Source: Tethya wilhelma (Eukaryota; Porifera; Demospongiae; Tethyida; Tethyidae). Taken from it: a stretch of DNA of 64,000 nucleotides. The DNA lies in assembly GCA_964030475.1 (NCBI GenBank), contig CAXIPT010000006.1, positions 2,742,234-2,806,233 of the forward strand. Reading direction: 5' to 3'. This document shows positions 23,603 through 55,796 of this stretch, one piece after another. Every line of letters starts with the position of its first letter. Position 1 is the stretch's first letter. The notes beneath the pieces are model-generated. The model was not told the origin of the DNA. It did no database searches and was given only the letters and a program-made list of their open reading frames with translations. Position numbers and translations under genes: made by a program.

Positions 23603-26600
23603 GCAGGATGGTATTAATAGTTACAACTGTGTTTGTGATATTGGGTTCAATGGTACTAACTGTGAAAACAACATCAATGACTGTATCGGAAGTGACCTGT
23701 GTCAGAATGGAGGAACATGTGTGGATGGCGTAAACAGTTACAGTTGCAACTGTGTTCTTGGATTCAATGGAGAGCGCTGTGAAAACAACATCAATGACTG
23801 CACCAGTGACCTGTGTCAGAATGGAGGGACTTGTAGGGTATATTATTAACATTACTTGTTGCGTGCATTATGCACAAATGCAAGTAACCGGTTCCCATTG
23901 TTTGCCAGGATGATATTAACAGTTACAGCTGTGATTGTCTTCTTGGTACCAATGGAGATAACTGTGAGACCAATATAAATGACTGTACAAGTGATGACCT
24001 CTGTGAGAATGGAGGAACATGTGTGGTAAGTATATTTTATGTATAACTATCTGTATTCTCTACCAGTAATTGTTGTCAACAAAACAGCATGCATGTGGTT
24101 ATCTGAGTAATTTAAATCATAGGATGAGATCAATAGTTTCAGTTGCAACTGTGTCACTGGTTTCAATGGAAGCAACTGTGAGAACAATATTGATGACTGT
24201 ACCAGAGATGACCTGTGCCTGAATAGAGGAACATGTGTGGTAAGTATGCGTATGTGTATGACGAGAGCTAAGACAATAATACAATGCCTATATATAATTA
24301 TAATCTTCGTACATGTACAATGCACCAAAGCTTGGCATAATTATTATCATTTGACAAAATTATAGGATGGTGTTAATGGCTACAGCTGTGAGTGTATTCT
24401 TGGGTTTGTTGGAGATGAGTGTGAATTTGATGTTGGTGGTTGCAACAGAGATAGGATTTGTCTGAATGGAGGAACATGTGTGGTAAATCTAAACTATCAG
24501 CTTACATACTCAGTAACTGCCAAGATTTTCCTAACTGTACAGGACCATTTGTAATCTAGAAAAATTCAGCGAAGTTCAACGTCTTTTACTATAATAATAG
24601 CTATCTGTGTAAATGATCATCACTCATTCATGATTGCAATAATTGTATTTTGTTTGCTTGTTTGTTTTTTGTCTTTCATGCAGGGCCACCTTAACGTACT
24701 CAGCTGTGAATGTGCACCAGATTTCACTGGACGTGTTTGTCACCTCATTGTTGATGATTGTGATCCCAACCCATGCCGAAATGGAGGAACTTGTCAGGTA
24801 GGTCTGGTGCACATACGTCCTACAGAATCTAGTTTAGAAACTGTGATAACTATGGAGTGAAGAGATGATACCAATGTATGATTGTACTAAGTTTTTGTCA
24901 TACAGAAGTAAGTCTCCTTGATTGCACTCTGTACATATTCAAGTTGCTATGCAGTCATGGTGTACTTATACCCTCCATATGCTGTGCATGTATCCTCTCT
25001 CTACTTTAATTCTTGGTTCGATGCATCCAGATAATTAGGAAGCACCATTGGTTGTACTTAAAAAGCATTGCATGTGATTTTTCCATCAGATACACATTGT
25101 TGGTTCTAGCTATACTTGACAATAGAGTCCTCACTGCATGCATGCTTTGTGTAAGGTAGAATCTGAACTGTACAGTTAATCACCCGTGGCCAATTAACTG
25201 TTGTATTGTCTCCCAACTGTTCCCATGGCTGTACACACATTACATGGCAATTGACTATATCCAGGATGGTGTTGCTGAATATTCCTGTGAGTGTCCTCTG
25301 GGGTATACTGGCCACAGCTGCTCTGAGAATATTGATGATTGTGCAGCTAGACGTTGTGCCAACAATGGAACTTGCCATGTGAGTCAGTATATCCAATAAT
25401 TTCCATATGCATCAACCCAATAGGCTAATTCTATAATCGTGGCATAATATTACATATTATAGTGATGGGAATTGCTTTTTGTATGCATCACTTTAGGATT
25501 TGTTGAATGATTTTGAGTGCATCTGTGAACCAGGTTGGGAGGGTGAACTGTGTGAGAGTAACATAAACGAATGCATCAATAACACTTGTCAAAATGGAGC
25601 TCAATGCAATGTAAGTCACTCATTAATAACTATGATGTACCATCCTATATAGCTCTTCTTTGCTTCATTTTCTAGCATGCTCAATGCTACGGTGTTACTG
25701 TGTCATTCATGTGTCATCATTGATTTATGACGTTGATGATCTTTACCAATACATTTACTTGTCATGTCATACAATCCAGGACTTGATAAATGACTATGAG
25801 TGTGTCTGTGCCACTGGCTATTGTGGTGATGATTGTGCTATGATGCTAGATGAATGCCCTGAGCCTACAACTACCAGTTCAACAGATTCAACCACCAATT
25901 CAACAGGTTTGTTATCATAATAACTTAATTAATTATAGGCAATGACAGAAGTGGGCCATTCAAGCTAGATATATACAAGCATCATGCACTACTTAATTGG
26001 TCTATCATTGATGTTTGATCTGGTCCTATTATTATTATTGCATTTCACAATGTCATGTTTTTCATGTCCGTGTGTGACAATGGTCTTTGTAAACACAGTG
26101 ATCGAAGTGCAGCCATTCACTGCAATCATTGGAGGAGGAGCAGCTGGTGGTTTGCTTGCCCTGGTTCTCATTCCTGTGCTCATACTGATCCTTTTGAGGT
26201 GTTGGAAATGGAGAAAGAGCCGTCGCTACTCGAGACCAATGGCAAGGAATTCTCTTCTTTCCCGTCACCAACCTAACAAGACAAGGAACCTTTCTATTCA
26301 CCAACCTCTTCCTTGTATTCCTAATGGTGAGTCCATATTGATTTTAAAACATGGAGACCGAAGTAAAGCTACCTTAAGGACACGTTTATTTGCGAGTACT
26401 TAATTTAGCGCTTTGGGGACCTACCACTTTTGGCGGGTACTAATTTTAGCGATTTCTGCTCTAAATATACGAAATTTTAAATTTTCGCTGATGTAAATTG
26501 ATTTTTGCGAGTACTAGAATTAGCGTTTTTGCTGCTTCTCACTAAAAACGCTAAAATTAGTACCCGTTTTTAAGTGTGTCCTTAAGGTATGGCCCATTAG

Positions 26601-27582
26601 AAATCTTGTTAGTGACTCACTCTACTATGTGTATGGCGCTATAGCATGCATTAGTACGGGATTGTGTATTCACGACACTACAATAATTATTTGGCTGGCT
26701 CAATGCAATGTAACGTACATTGATTTTACTGTATAATTGTAATTGTCAAAAATAAGTTATTATCATTATCTATGCAATATTGTGCTGTATGTATATAATT
26801 CAGAGCTGGCAAAAAAATGCAAAGATGGTGAACTCCATGATATTATTGAAGAAGAGGAAGCATATGAATCACTGGATAAGTTCATTAATCTCTATGAAGC
26901 AATGCCTCAGAGAGCAACATACTCTAATGGCGTCTCTGGAGCTGGTGGAAAACCAGCTACGAAACCACACAGCATGGCCGAGACATCAATGACATCAGAT
27001 TCTGACTACATGGCTCTCACAAATGCGTATGTCGGTGGCGAACCAGATGAGTCACTCTATGACAATGATCCTGATAGCTTTCCAGGCAAAGGAGAGAGAG
27101 GTTGGTAATTTATCTTCTAAACTAAATTGACTCAAGGCACAGCTCCTTATAGCTATCCATAGAGCCAGGCTTCCTCGGGCTTTGAACAAGCTATACTGAT
27201 ACAATTGTCAGACTGCCAGGTTTAAGCGAAGGCCGTGAACAGGGAAGCTAGCTGGTAACTGAGCCCAACCCAGCATGTACCGTATGTAGCCTCATACTCA
27301 AGTGTTCTTCACTCTCACAGAATCAAGTTAAATATACATGCCTTGGATGAAAGGAAGTTTGATCAAACATTCAGCTATACCTGTTATCATTGTTCTTATA
27401 CAGGAGTGGCTGGATCAGCTAATGATAGTTCTACTTATGAAGTCATGAATCCTGCTTCTGAAGATGCTGCTGCTGTTTATATTGAACCTGTCAGCACAAA
27501 ACATTCTTCCACTGTAATCTCCAATGATGCTACTCTACAGAAAGACAAGGAAGTGTCTTGCGAAGAGAATATATATTATTGA
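17223..27582 (+). CDS. Giant Delta-like receptor: MNNL, eight DSL domains, ~38 EGF repeats, TM, Tyr-rich tail
   Basis: Twenty exons, all phase-consistent: 17223-17282, 17347-17628, 17748-19184, 19553-20947, 21064-21177, 21275-22795, 22888-23004, 23084-23203, 23381-23494, 23607-23837, 23909-24025, 24123-24239, 24366-24482, 24684-24797, 25265-25378, 25497-25610, 25780-25906, 26099-26326, 26804-27100 and 27404-27582; about 2,304 residues. Signal peptide 1-24. Residues 25-170 resemble the MNNL domain of Notch ligands. Residues ~173-575 are eight DSL units (YYG-x2-C-x3-C-x-P-x-DD-x-GHYTC-x7-C-x-GW). About 38 EGF repeats run to ~2030, then a Thr/Ser stalk, a membrane helix ~2078-2103 and a basic stop. 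The tail has YESL, YEAM, YMAL, YDND, YEVM and YIEP. Canonical Delta/Jagged proteins have one DSL domain. A cell-surface Notch-ligand or adhesion role is inferred. Confidence 0.9.
17636..17681. other. Strong hairpin just after the exon-2 splice donor
   Basis: The arm CAAAACGTAACCGGTCAGT at 17637-17655 faces ACTGACTGGTTACGTTTTG at 17658-17676. The loop is two bases and there is one G-T-like mismatch, with a few more pairs outside (GAC/GTC with a bulge). It begins eight bases after the GTAAGT donor at 17629. It could mask or tune that donor, be a very short MITE, or be processed. Only the structure is seen. Confidence 0.6.
23556..23600. repeat. (CA)n microsatellite abutting a splice acceptor
   Basis: The CA tract ends six bases before the exon start at 23607 (ATGCAG acceptor) of the DSL receptor. 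It takes the place of a normal polypyrimidine tract. Confidence 0.9.
26370..26589. mobile_element. MITE with TACCTTAAGGACACG termini
   Basis: TACCTTAAGGACACG at the left end matches the complement of GTGTCCTTAAGGTA at the right end, 220 bases apart. The inner arms also pair (GAGTACT(T)AATTTAGCG against CGCTAAAATTAGTACCC). The element sits in the intron between the membrane exon and the first tail exon of the DSL receptor. It has no coding capacity. Confidence 0.85.
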
Positions 27583-27732
27583 GGGCATACTATAAAATTA
27601 ATACTATTATGACAACTGCAAACTTTTTATACATGAATTTTAATTGCATGTGAATGTAAATTTAATATTTTGTTTTTGTTTCAGATCCCTAATTCTTATA
27701 CTTGCACAATAATTAATATTATTTATATGATC

Positions 27733-27738
27733 AATAAA
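27733..27738 (+). terminator. Polyadenylation signal AATAAA of the DSL receptor
   Basis: AATAAA lies 150 bases after the stop codon at 27580-27582, followed by a T/G-rich stretch. It is the nearest canonical signal downstream of the gene. No other feature was recognised in 27583-27990. Confidence 0.6.
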
Positions 27739-27990
27739 AGTCTATTGTATTGAATATTCAGATGGCACAATAATAAGTTAACAATTATATATAATCCTTC
27801 CTTTCATCTCAGTCAGGGCTACCACAATCAGTAATAATCAGTAATGTTTGATTTCTGATAATGATATATAGTTGCCACAACATAAAGTCATCTGTACAAG
27901 ACGTTTTGCTAATTTGCTTAATAATGCATGATGGTGGAAGAATTTGAAGTGAAGAAAGTAATGAGCTAGTGCAAAGATGACATCATGCAA

Positions 27991-29144
27991 TCAATAAAAT
28001 GCCTCCTCTTTCACTGAATAATGGATGAGATCAACATCAATATGAAAGTGGTCCAATAGTTGGGCCATAGAGGGGCGTGGTTCACGTGTACTGTACCCCA
28101 AGAGGACCTCAGCAGCTTCCTGTGACACGTCTCTCCATTGCCTAGTCAGCGACTCCAAGCTCTGCAAGTCATTCTTACTCCGATACAATTTCACCATCTT
28201 CAGCTTTCTCAGTGTCTCTCTCTTCTCAGCCAACTTGGTCTCTAGAGTCCTTTTCTCTGCTTGCAATAACTCTAATCCGTCACAAGTATCAGTCTGAGGT
28301 CTCTCTACTTCATCTTCAGTGTTCTGATGAGAGGTACTTGCATCCTGTGTGCCTGACAAGCTGGTTGGTTTGAGTGGTGTCAAAGACTGTGAGTTAAACT
28401 CCAATTTTCCTCGAACAGTTTGGTCTGAAGTGGAATGTTCTTCTTCAACTAGTTTTGGTTTCTTCTTCTGGTTTGAGAGGAGAGGGCTCACAAAGCCCTG
28501 TCTGTTTCTCTTTAATCTCTCTCTTAACTTTGAGCTGTGAGTTTGAGGAGTGCCCAGTGAACCCTGCAATAAGTGCATTTCATGTAGAAACATAAATATG
28601 GGTTTACAAAATCACATCTTCAACTTGGCTCCACTACAAAAGAATGAATGAATGAATGATTGTTATCCACTATGAATATGCTGACCTTAGGCTTAGTAGT
28701 ACTTGCTAATGCTAATGGAGTCTTGACACTTGTTTCTTGAGATGCTGTATGAACAATTGATAACTAGATCTCATAACTGAAGCACCAACAGTATGGATCA
28801 TGTACTGACACAACTCATTGAACTGCATGCATAATATATATACCTTTAGGCGTATTGAACCATATTGTGTGTTCTTTGCCATTAGAAGATCCAACCGTTC
28901 TGCATCCAATTTCACCACTTTCTACTAGACACTGCAGTTGATCCTATTATGCAGAAGTCAAGCAAGTATCATGCTCAATTGCAAGCATATGCGGTATCAC
29001 AATATCCATGATATCACTAAATTTACTCACATGCAAGTTAGTATCATCCAGTTGGCTCTCTCTACACCAGCTCTGAACTTCGCCAAACGTCAAAATTCCA
29101 GTGGAAGACTCAACAAAACACTTCAATACATCCTCTTTAGACAT
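27991..29144 (-). CDS. SFR1: SFR1 (MEIR5), Swi5-dependent recombination mediator
   Basis: Four exons on the minus strand, 29144-29031, 28943-28844, 28744-28686 and 28563-27991, join in phases 0, 1 and 0 to give 281 residues. The C-terminal half carries the SFR1 signature: a coiled coil, then LKMVKLYRSKNDLQSLES followed by a TRQWRDVSQEA segment, and a last helix with LLDHFHID. Near residue 97 is LRERLKRNRQGFVSP, like the conserved basic motif in animal SFR1. SFR1 pairs with SWI5 and stimulates RAD51/DMC1 strand exchange in homologous recombination. The first two exons (residues 1-71) look like a small helical or winged-helix segment (ILTFGEVQSWCRE, LQCLVESGEIG, HTIWFNTPK), which I do not recall in vertebrate SFR1. 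The gene is divergent from IDH3A with 75 bases between start codons. Confidence 0.9.
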
Positions 29145-29219
29145 TGCATTCTAATTCTAAATAGAGCGCACCAACAACCAGCAGCTGTTCGGCTCTTGTG
29201 TGGCCTCTTCTCTCGAAAG
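29145..29219. promoter_or_regulatory. Bidirectional promoter, SFR1 / IDH3A
   Basis: Only 75 bases separate the two divergent start codons, so both 5' UTRs and core promoters overlap or extend into the neighbouring first exon. No TATA box is visible. Shared head-to-head promoters of this kind usually serve housekeeping genes. The exact start sites cannot be read from sequence. Confidence 0.6.
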
Positions 29220-49552
<20,333 letters not shown>

Positions 49553-49751
49553 CTGAATATAGTTGTTCATGATGTTGTAGTCATTGCATTGAACAACTGT
49601 CTCTATAGTGCATTGTATATGGACTGCATTTTTAGTCACTTTTACTAGCATTCATGATCGTGTGTGAGAATTGGATGTTTTCTCGCTATTTGGTAAGCGG
49701 TCGTCAGGATTATAAAAGTAGCGCGCGCCATCAATACTCATTACATCATTA

Positions 49752-49759
49752 TTACGTCA
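49752..49759. promoter_or_regulatory. CRE/ATF-like site TTACGTCA upstream of ubiquilin
   Basis: TTACGTCA lies 56 bases before the ubiquilin start codon, in a short (262-base) IDH3A-ubiquilin spacer that also has a GCGCGCGCC stretch near 49722. The match is exact to a CRE variant, but a single 8-mer is weak evidence. Confidence 0.35.
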
Positions 49760-49814
49760 GTTCAGTTTATATGAAATGCATGGTACTTGAAGTCACAGTC
49801 AGACAGTTGGAAAG

Positions 49815-50170
49815 ATGGCGGATAAAGACGAACGCTTGCCCGTGGAAGAAGACGAAGACACCTCGTTGATGAAGCTTACCATCAAAACGACGCGAAGAAA
49901 AGAAACTATAGAGATAGCAAGTGAATCTACAGTGAAACAGGTACAGCGCTGAGACTGGGGGACGAGATGTTTGTGGTTTGACCTTCTGCTGCTAGTAGAG
50001 TGTAGCTAGGCCCACGTGCGTGCCTGTCACCACACTGAGCTAATGTTTTTCCCCCCTATTAACATTTGGCAGCCTCTTGTGTGTAGCTGTATACTGTGTA
50101 CGTTTACTGTAAGTCTATGTACACATGCTTTGCATAATTTTAAAACACTGGAAGTATTGAATCACTTGAT

Positions 50171-50212
<42 letters not shown>

Positions 50213-50824
50213 CTAAAAGAACTGGTTGCAGAACGTATGGGAAGTGATGCTCCCATTCAACAGCAATGTCTCATATTCGCCGGAAAGATTCTCAAAGATG
50301 ATCAGTCACTTGCCAGCCAGGCAGTCAAAGATGGAGTGACGATTCACTTGGTCATTCGATCGTCAAACAAGGTACCCACATAATCATGTATGTAAGAAAT
50401 GACACGTGTATGTGTGTATGTAAGTCACTGTAGAGCAGCCATGTTGTTTGTCTAGAGAAAGAGATGGAGCTAGATATTTAAATATAATTATCACTGGCTA
50501 TACTCATATATAGAAACACTAATTCTTTGGGAACAGACGTACATACATACTACACATGTATGACACTCATTCACACACATTCACTCACACTCACACTCAC
50601 ACTCATATCTGTATGTATGCCAACACACACACATACACACGTAAACACATATGTTAGTTATTGCTGGAACATTGACAAGGAATTGAATTTGGTGGTTTGG
50701 CAGTTTCGTGTATCAAACACAAAACTGAAACCCGTCAATGATTTTTTCCCTAAGGCAGTGCTGTATCTAGTAATATACCAAAAACATGACATATATGTAC
50801 TCTCTCTCTCTCTCTCTCTCTCTN

Positions 50825-50862
<38 letters not shown>

Positions 50863-52874
50863 CCTAGCCTCCAAGCTCCTCCACCCCCTCCTCTCAATCT
50901 TCTTCCTCGCCCTCTGTCCCCCCTACCCCTACCACTACTAGCTCCACCAGTGGTAGTGGGACCACCAGTGCTGCAACCCCCAATGGATCGGCGGCCCCTC
51001 AAGGTACACCGGGGGGTGCCTTTGGTTCCCCCCTGATGTCAATGGGTATGGGGGGTATGGGGGGCCTGGGAGGCGGTGGAGATCTGAATGCACAGATGGC
51101 ACAAATGCAACAAGTGAGTGTGTCAACAGTTTCTGTGTGCATTGCATGATTATTGTGATGTGTGATATTACCATTGTGTCATCATGACATCATTACACTA
51201 TGCAGTGTGTATATATGTAGCACAATGAAGATCTTGTTATATTATTATGCTAGTATATGGCCATTTTATGTACAACTGCTGAAAACTTATGCAGCCAAAA
51301 ATTAGTTAAAAACATTTTCAATATAAAACTTTACCTCATTTACACTGATGTGATGATATGAAGTCGACAAAAATTGTTTTATTCGAACAAGTACATGTAC
51401 AAAAAACATTTAGAAATGTAATAAGAACATACAGTAGGAATGGCCAAATCGTAAAAAGTAAGCAAACAAGATAGGAATGGTGGTCAGATTGAGTGAAAGA
51501 GTTCGTTTCTGTGTGTCTTGTGTTCATATCCCTAGCTCAATGACTTAGTGGACACAGGAATAAACTTTCACTTAATCTGACCACCATTCCTATCTTCTTT
51601 GCTTACTTTTTTCACGATTTAAGTGATACCAATACTTTTGGTTTGTTTGTTTGTTGTGTTGTTTTTTTTCTCAATTTTTCCCCCTAACCCTGAGATGATG
51701 GATATGAGATTAGTCGTCACAAATTGTTTTGTCATACGTATCCATTGCTTATTGTTTGCTCTAAGTGATACCAATACTTTTGTTTGTTTGTTTTATTTCT
51801 CGATTTCCTCCCTCTTGTAGCAACTCCTCAGCAACCCTGAGATGATGGCCCAGATCATGGAGAGCCCCATGATGCAGTCTTTCCTCTCCAACCCGGACAA
51901 CCTCCAGCAGATGCTCACCTCCAACCCTCAGATCCAACAGCTGATGGAGCGCAACCCCGAGCTCACCCACATCCTCCACAACCCGGAGCTGATGAGGCAG
52001 GCCATGGAGATGGCCAGGAACCCGGCCGCCATGAGAGAGATGATGAGGTCCCAGGACAGACAGCTCTCGAACATCGAGGTAGGGTTTTTGAAAGACTTGT
52101 AAAACGGACTGTGCGTTCTAAAGTATCATATAAGCGGTGTTTTTTTAAATTTTTTTACTGAAGATAGAAACAGTGCGTTTTGTGAAGTTTCGTGGCATTT
52201 TTGTCGACAAATGTGCAATATACGGAACTAGTACGTAAACTTAAGGTTCAAGGAGACACACGAAACTTCAAAAAAATGTTTTGTAGCAAAACAGGGCTTA
52301 TATACATTGACATAGTTCCTCAGTGTATTTAAGGTTGTTGTCTTGGGGTTGTTGTTGCTATGATAAAGGGAAAAAGGAAGGAAGGGAAAAAAGGGTGTCG
52401 GAATGAAGATGTAAACATGCTGTTTCTAGCCCTGTGTTTTCAGTGAGTCTTTCTCATGCTTGTCGGATAAGACTCGAACAAGATGGTGTGCTCTATTTGA
52501 TAGAACACGATCGCTACACCAGATGTAAAGAAGATGTAAACACGCTGTTTGTAGCCTTGTTTTTCAGTCCTTCTTCATACTTGTTGGACGAGGCTAGCTG
52601 TAGCAAGATGTGTAATGATGGTGTGCTCTATTTGATAGAGCACAATTCTATACCAGAATCTGATGTGTGTATGTCTATATGTACATATATGTATATAGTT
52701 GTATGCACTGTATGTATGTATGTTCCAATGTAAAAGGTGTGTTGTTAGTTATCAAGCTGACACGTCTCCTTCTAGTGTCCATTTGTGTCATTGTTCTCCT
52801 AATTGCTTGCCATTTGTGGCCAGCATTGAGGCCTTTAGGAAGTCACCTAGCATGTATTGTGTAATGTGAGACTA

Positions 52875-52922
<48 letters not shown>

Positions 52923-55754
52923 TCGGTGTCTCATTAGCTACGTGTGTGTAGAGTGTATTATAATAGATGTACTTTAGGGACGGTTGCTTATTAGTGTACT
53001 CAAGTAGATGCACTAGAGACATTTTGTGGGTACCATTTTTTTCGCTGTATGTTTGTGTGTCAGCTGTTCATGGCAACTGTTGTTGAGAATGTTTTGTGTG
53101 ACATATTCTATGGCAACTGGTACGCAGCATTCCTTGGTGTACAATACTAGTGTTTCTTGTATGTAAAAAGTTACTATACGAGTGTTTTTGTATGTTATAC
53201 TTCGTGTATGTAAAAAGTTGCTGCCTTTTCTATATTGACGTGTGTTTTCTCTAGCCTCGTGCCCAGACCCCTCTTTTCTCGAAAGATTAAAGGGGAGAGT
53301 TTGATTGGTACGAGACTATGTTTTCACGTGGTGCTTTATGACAACTTTCCCTTATTTAATTTTTTTTTAATGTTTTTTCAATGTCCGCACAATCAACCTA
53401 TGTATTTATTGATACCTTTTTCAATCAATTATAATTATTATACGTAACTCTTTTTTTTTTCTGTCAAAAAGTTTCACTTATAATCCGTTGTACATTTAGT
53501 AAGCTTAGCCTTGTTCCCAGGTTCCTCTTTCGGGAGTATTTTCTTTGAAAATGAGCAAATATTTGTGAGGAATGGGCCCTTGGAAACGAGGCTAAAGTAC
53601 ACTATTATCTTAGGCAAAGTGAACACAGTCTAGACAGTAATTTATTGTTGCATATCTTAAATTGCCTTGTGTTGATCTGCTGTCCCCCCTCCCCCTCCCC
53701 CAGAGTCTCCCGGGAGGGTTCAATGCTCTAGCCAGGATGTACACAGAGATACAGGAGCCCATGATGGATGCAGCACAGGAGTCGGTAAGGGGTCGTCACA
53801 TGCACTTACTCATTCCAAACCCCCTCTACTATACACTACTGTACTAAAGTCTGTATGGTTTGAGAATGGCGGTAGAAAAAATTGAATAACTTTCTAAATA
53901 TCCAACCGATTTCAAAATTTCAAGCACCATTGTGCTTTTCCAGCTTCCTACACCTTACCAGTCAAAAGTTAGCTATTTTGCCCCTTATAAAAAGTATTGC
54001 ATGAATCTTATTATTTCACTTCCGGCGGCATTCTCAAACCAGATGGACTTTTGCACTCAGCAGCTTTGCTCTCTTCTCAATAATTGAGACTTGCTCCTTA
54101 TAGTCAAGTCAAGTTTGCTTTCTCTACCCCCTCTCCCTGTCATTAATGTATAATCTGTATGCATGTAAGGGGGGGGGGGATATGATTACATTGATTACTA
54201 AGATTACAGGGGTCATTGGAAGTGCCTAGCCCGAGCTGCTTGGTGTGTATGTACCATGATTTGTCCTCCTCGTTGTACCTACATCCCTGCAGATCCAACA
54301 ACAAATTCAGAACAACCCCTTCTCTGCTCTGTTTGGCCAACAGAACTGTAAGACTCATTACTACGAATAATTGCTCATAATTTTCTTAATTTTCAGCAAC
54401 CCATGTTTTAAGTTTTCAGTTGTCATTGTATGGGCTAAAAGTAGTCTATCAGGCTCGACCAATTATAATAATATTTGTTAAAAGGTCTCTCCGTAGCTTA
54501 GTTGATAGAATGTTATTGCTACTAGTTTCCTAATAAATGCCATCTACTTTATGATGTCAACATTACATCATTTTTATGTAATGATGTCATGTTACCTCAC
54601 TCTTGCTGTTTAGCCACGCCCAATCCCGGTCCATCTGCCCCTCAGGGCACAACAAACACGGCACCATTGCCCAACCCATGGGCAGCTTCATCATCAACTC
54701 CCAGAACGACAGGAGCATCCTCCTCAACTACTAGCAACACAACAACGACTGGAACCGGGTCTGGGAATGGGACTGCAACCAGTGGAGGTGGAGGAGGAGG
54801 TCCGAATCCGTTCGGCTTTCTGAGTGCCATGGCACAAGGTCAACAAGGTCAACAGGGTCAACAAGGTCAACCTTCAGATCCTCAAGCGGTGTGTGATATA
54901 GAATATGTGTTGGTTTTAAATTTAGTGTTTTGAATGTAACTGCCATTCATGAAAGTGTGGTACCCTATTGACTTTGCCAGTGTATATGAAACTAAGTTGT
55001 GTACACATACATGTACACATGTACAGTTTTTGAAGTTAAAGTATCCATTTTCGGTGTCTTTTGGGAAGTCAGATTGTTTCATAATAGTTGTTCTATATTG
55101 GTCTCCATTAGCATAATAGTACTGTATGTAGCTAGTACGTTAGCTTTTGGTAGCTATGTGTTTTTTGTTTCTGTGTCTGAATGTGTTTCTTTGTTGTTGT
55201 TTGTGACAGGCCATGTTCCAAGCCATGCAAAACAACCCTGAGTTCATGAGGCAGATGATGCAAGGCTCCCCTCTCGCTCAAAACCCTCAGATGCTGGCCC
55301 AAATGATGCAGGTAACAACTTATCTCGTCTTTATCGCTTCTTCACTACAGCAGTGTACCTATTACGGTAGATCTGGAAATTTTCATGTGAAAAATTTTTT
55401 TTTGCAAATACAGTACTTACAAAAAAAATTTGAAAGAGCATTCATGAAGTTTATGTTCAAAATTTTCCTTGGTGTTAAATGAAGTGTTATATGAAAAATT
55501 TCCTGATCTACGGTATTACCATGACTAGAGTGGGATATAGTAGTGCAGTCAATAGTTTTATGGTGTTTATTTGTGAATCGTGATCCATCTGCACATGAAA
55601 GGGTTCTTATCAGCAAAAGTCTCTCTATTGTAAACATTATATTGATGTCAAAAACTACTTATTGGCAAAAGGAAAAAGTTTGATAAGAGCCACACATCTC
55701 TCTCAGTGAAAGTTTCCCACTGAACAGTATATCCAATCTAAAGTTGTGTGCACG

Positions 55755-55796
<42 letters not shown>

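Noticed and set aside
50658..51174. Minus-strand Arg/Gly-rich and other frames over ubiquilin exon 3
   Set aside because: Shadow of the (TC)n repeat and the Ser/Thr/Pro linker of ubiquilin.
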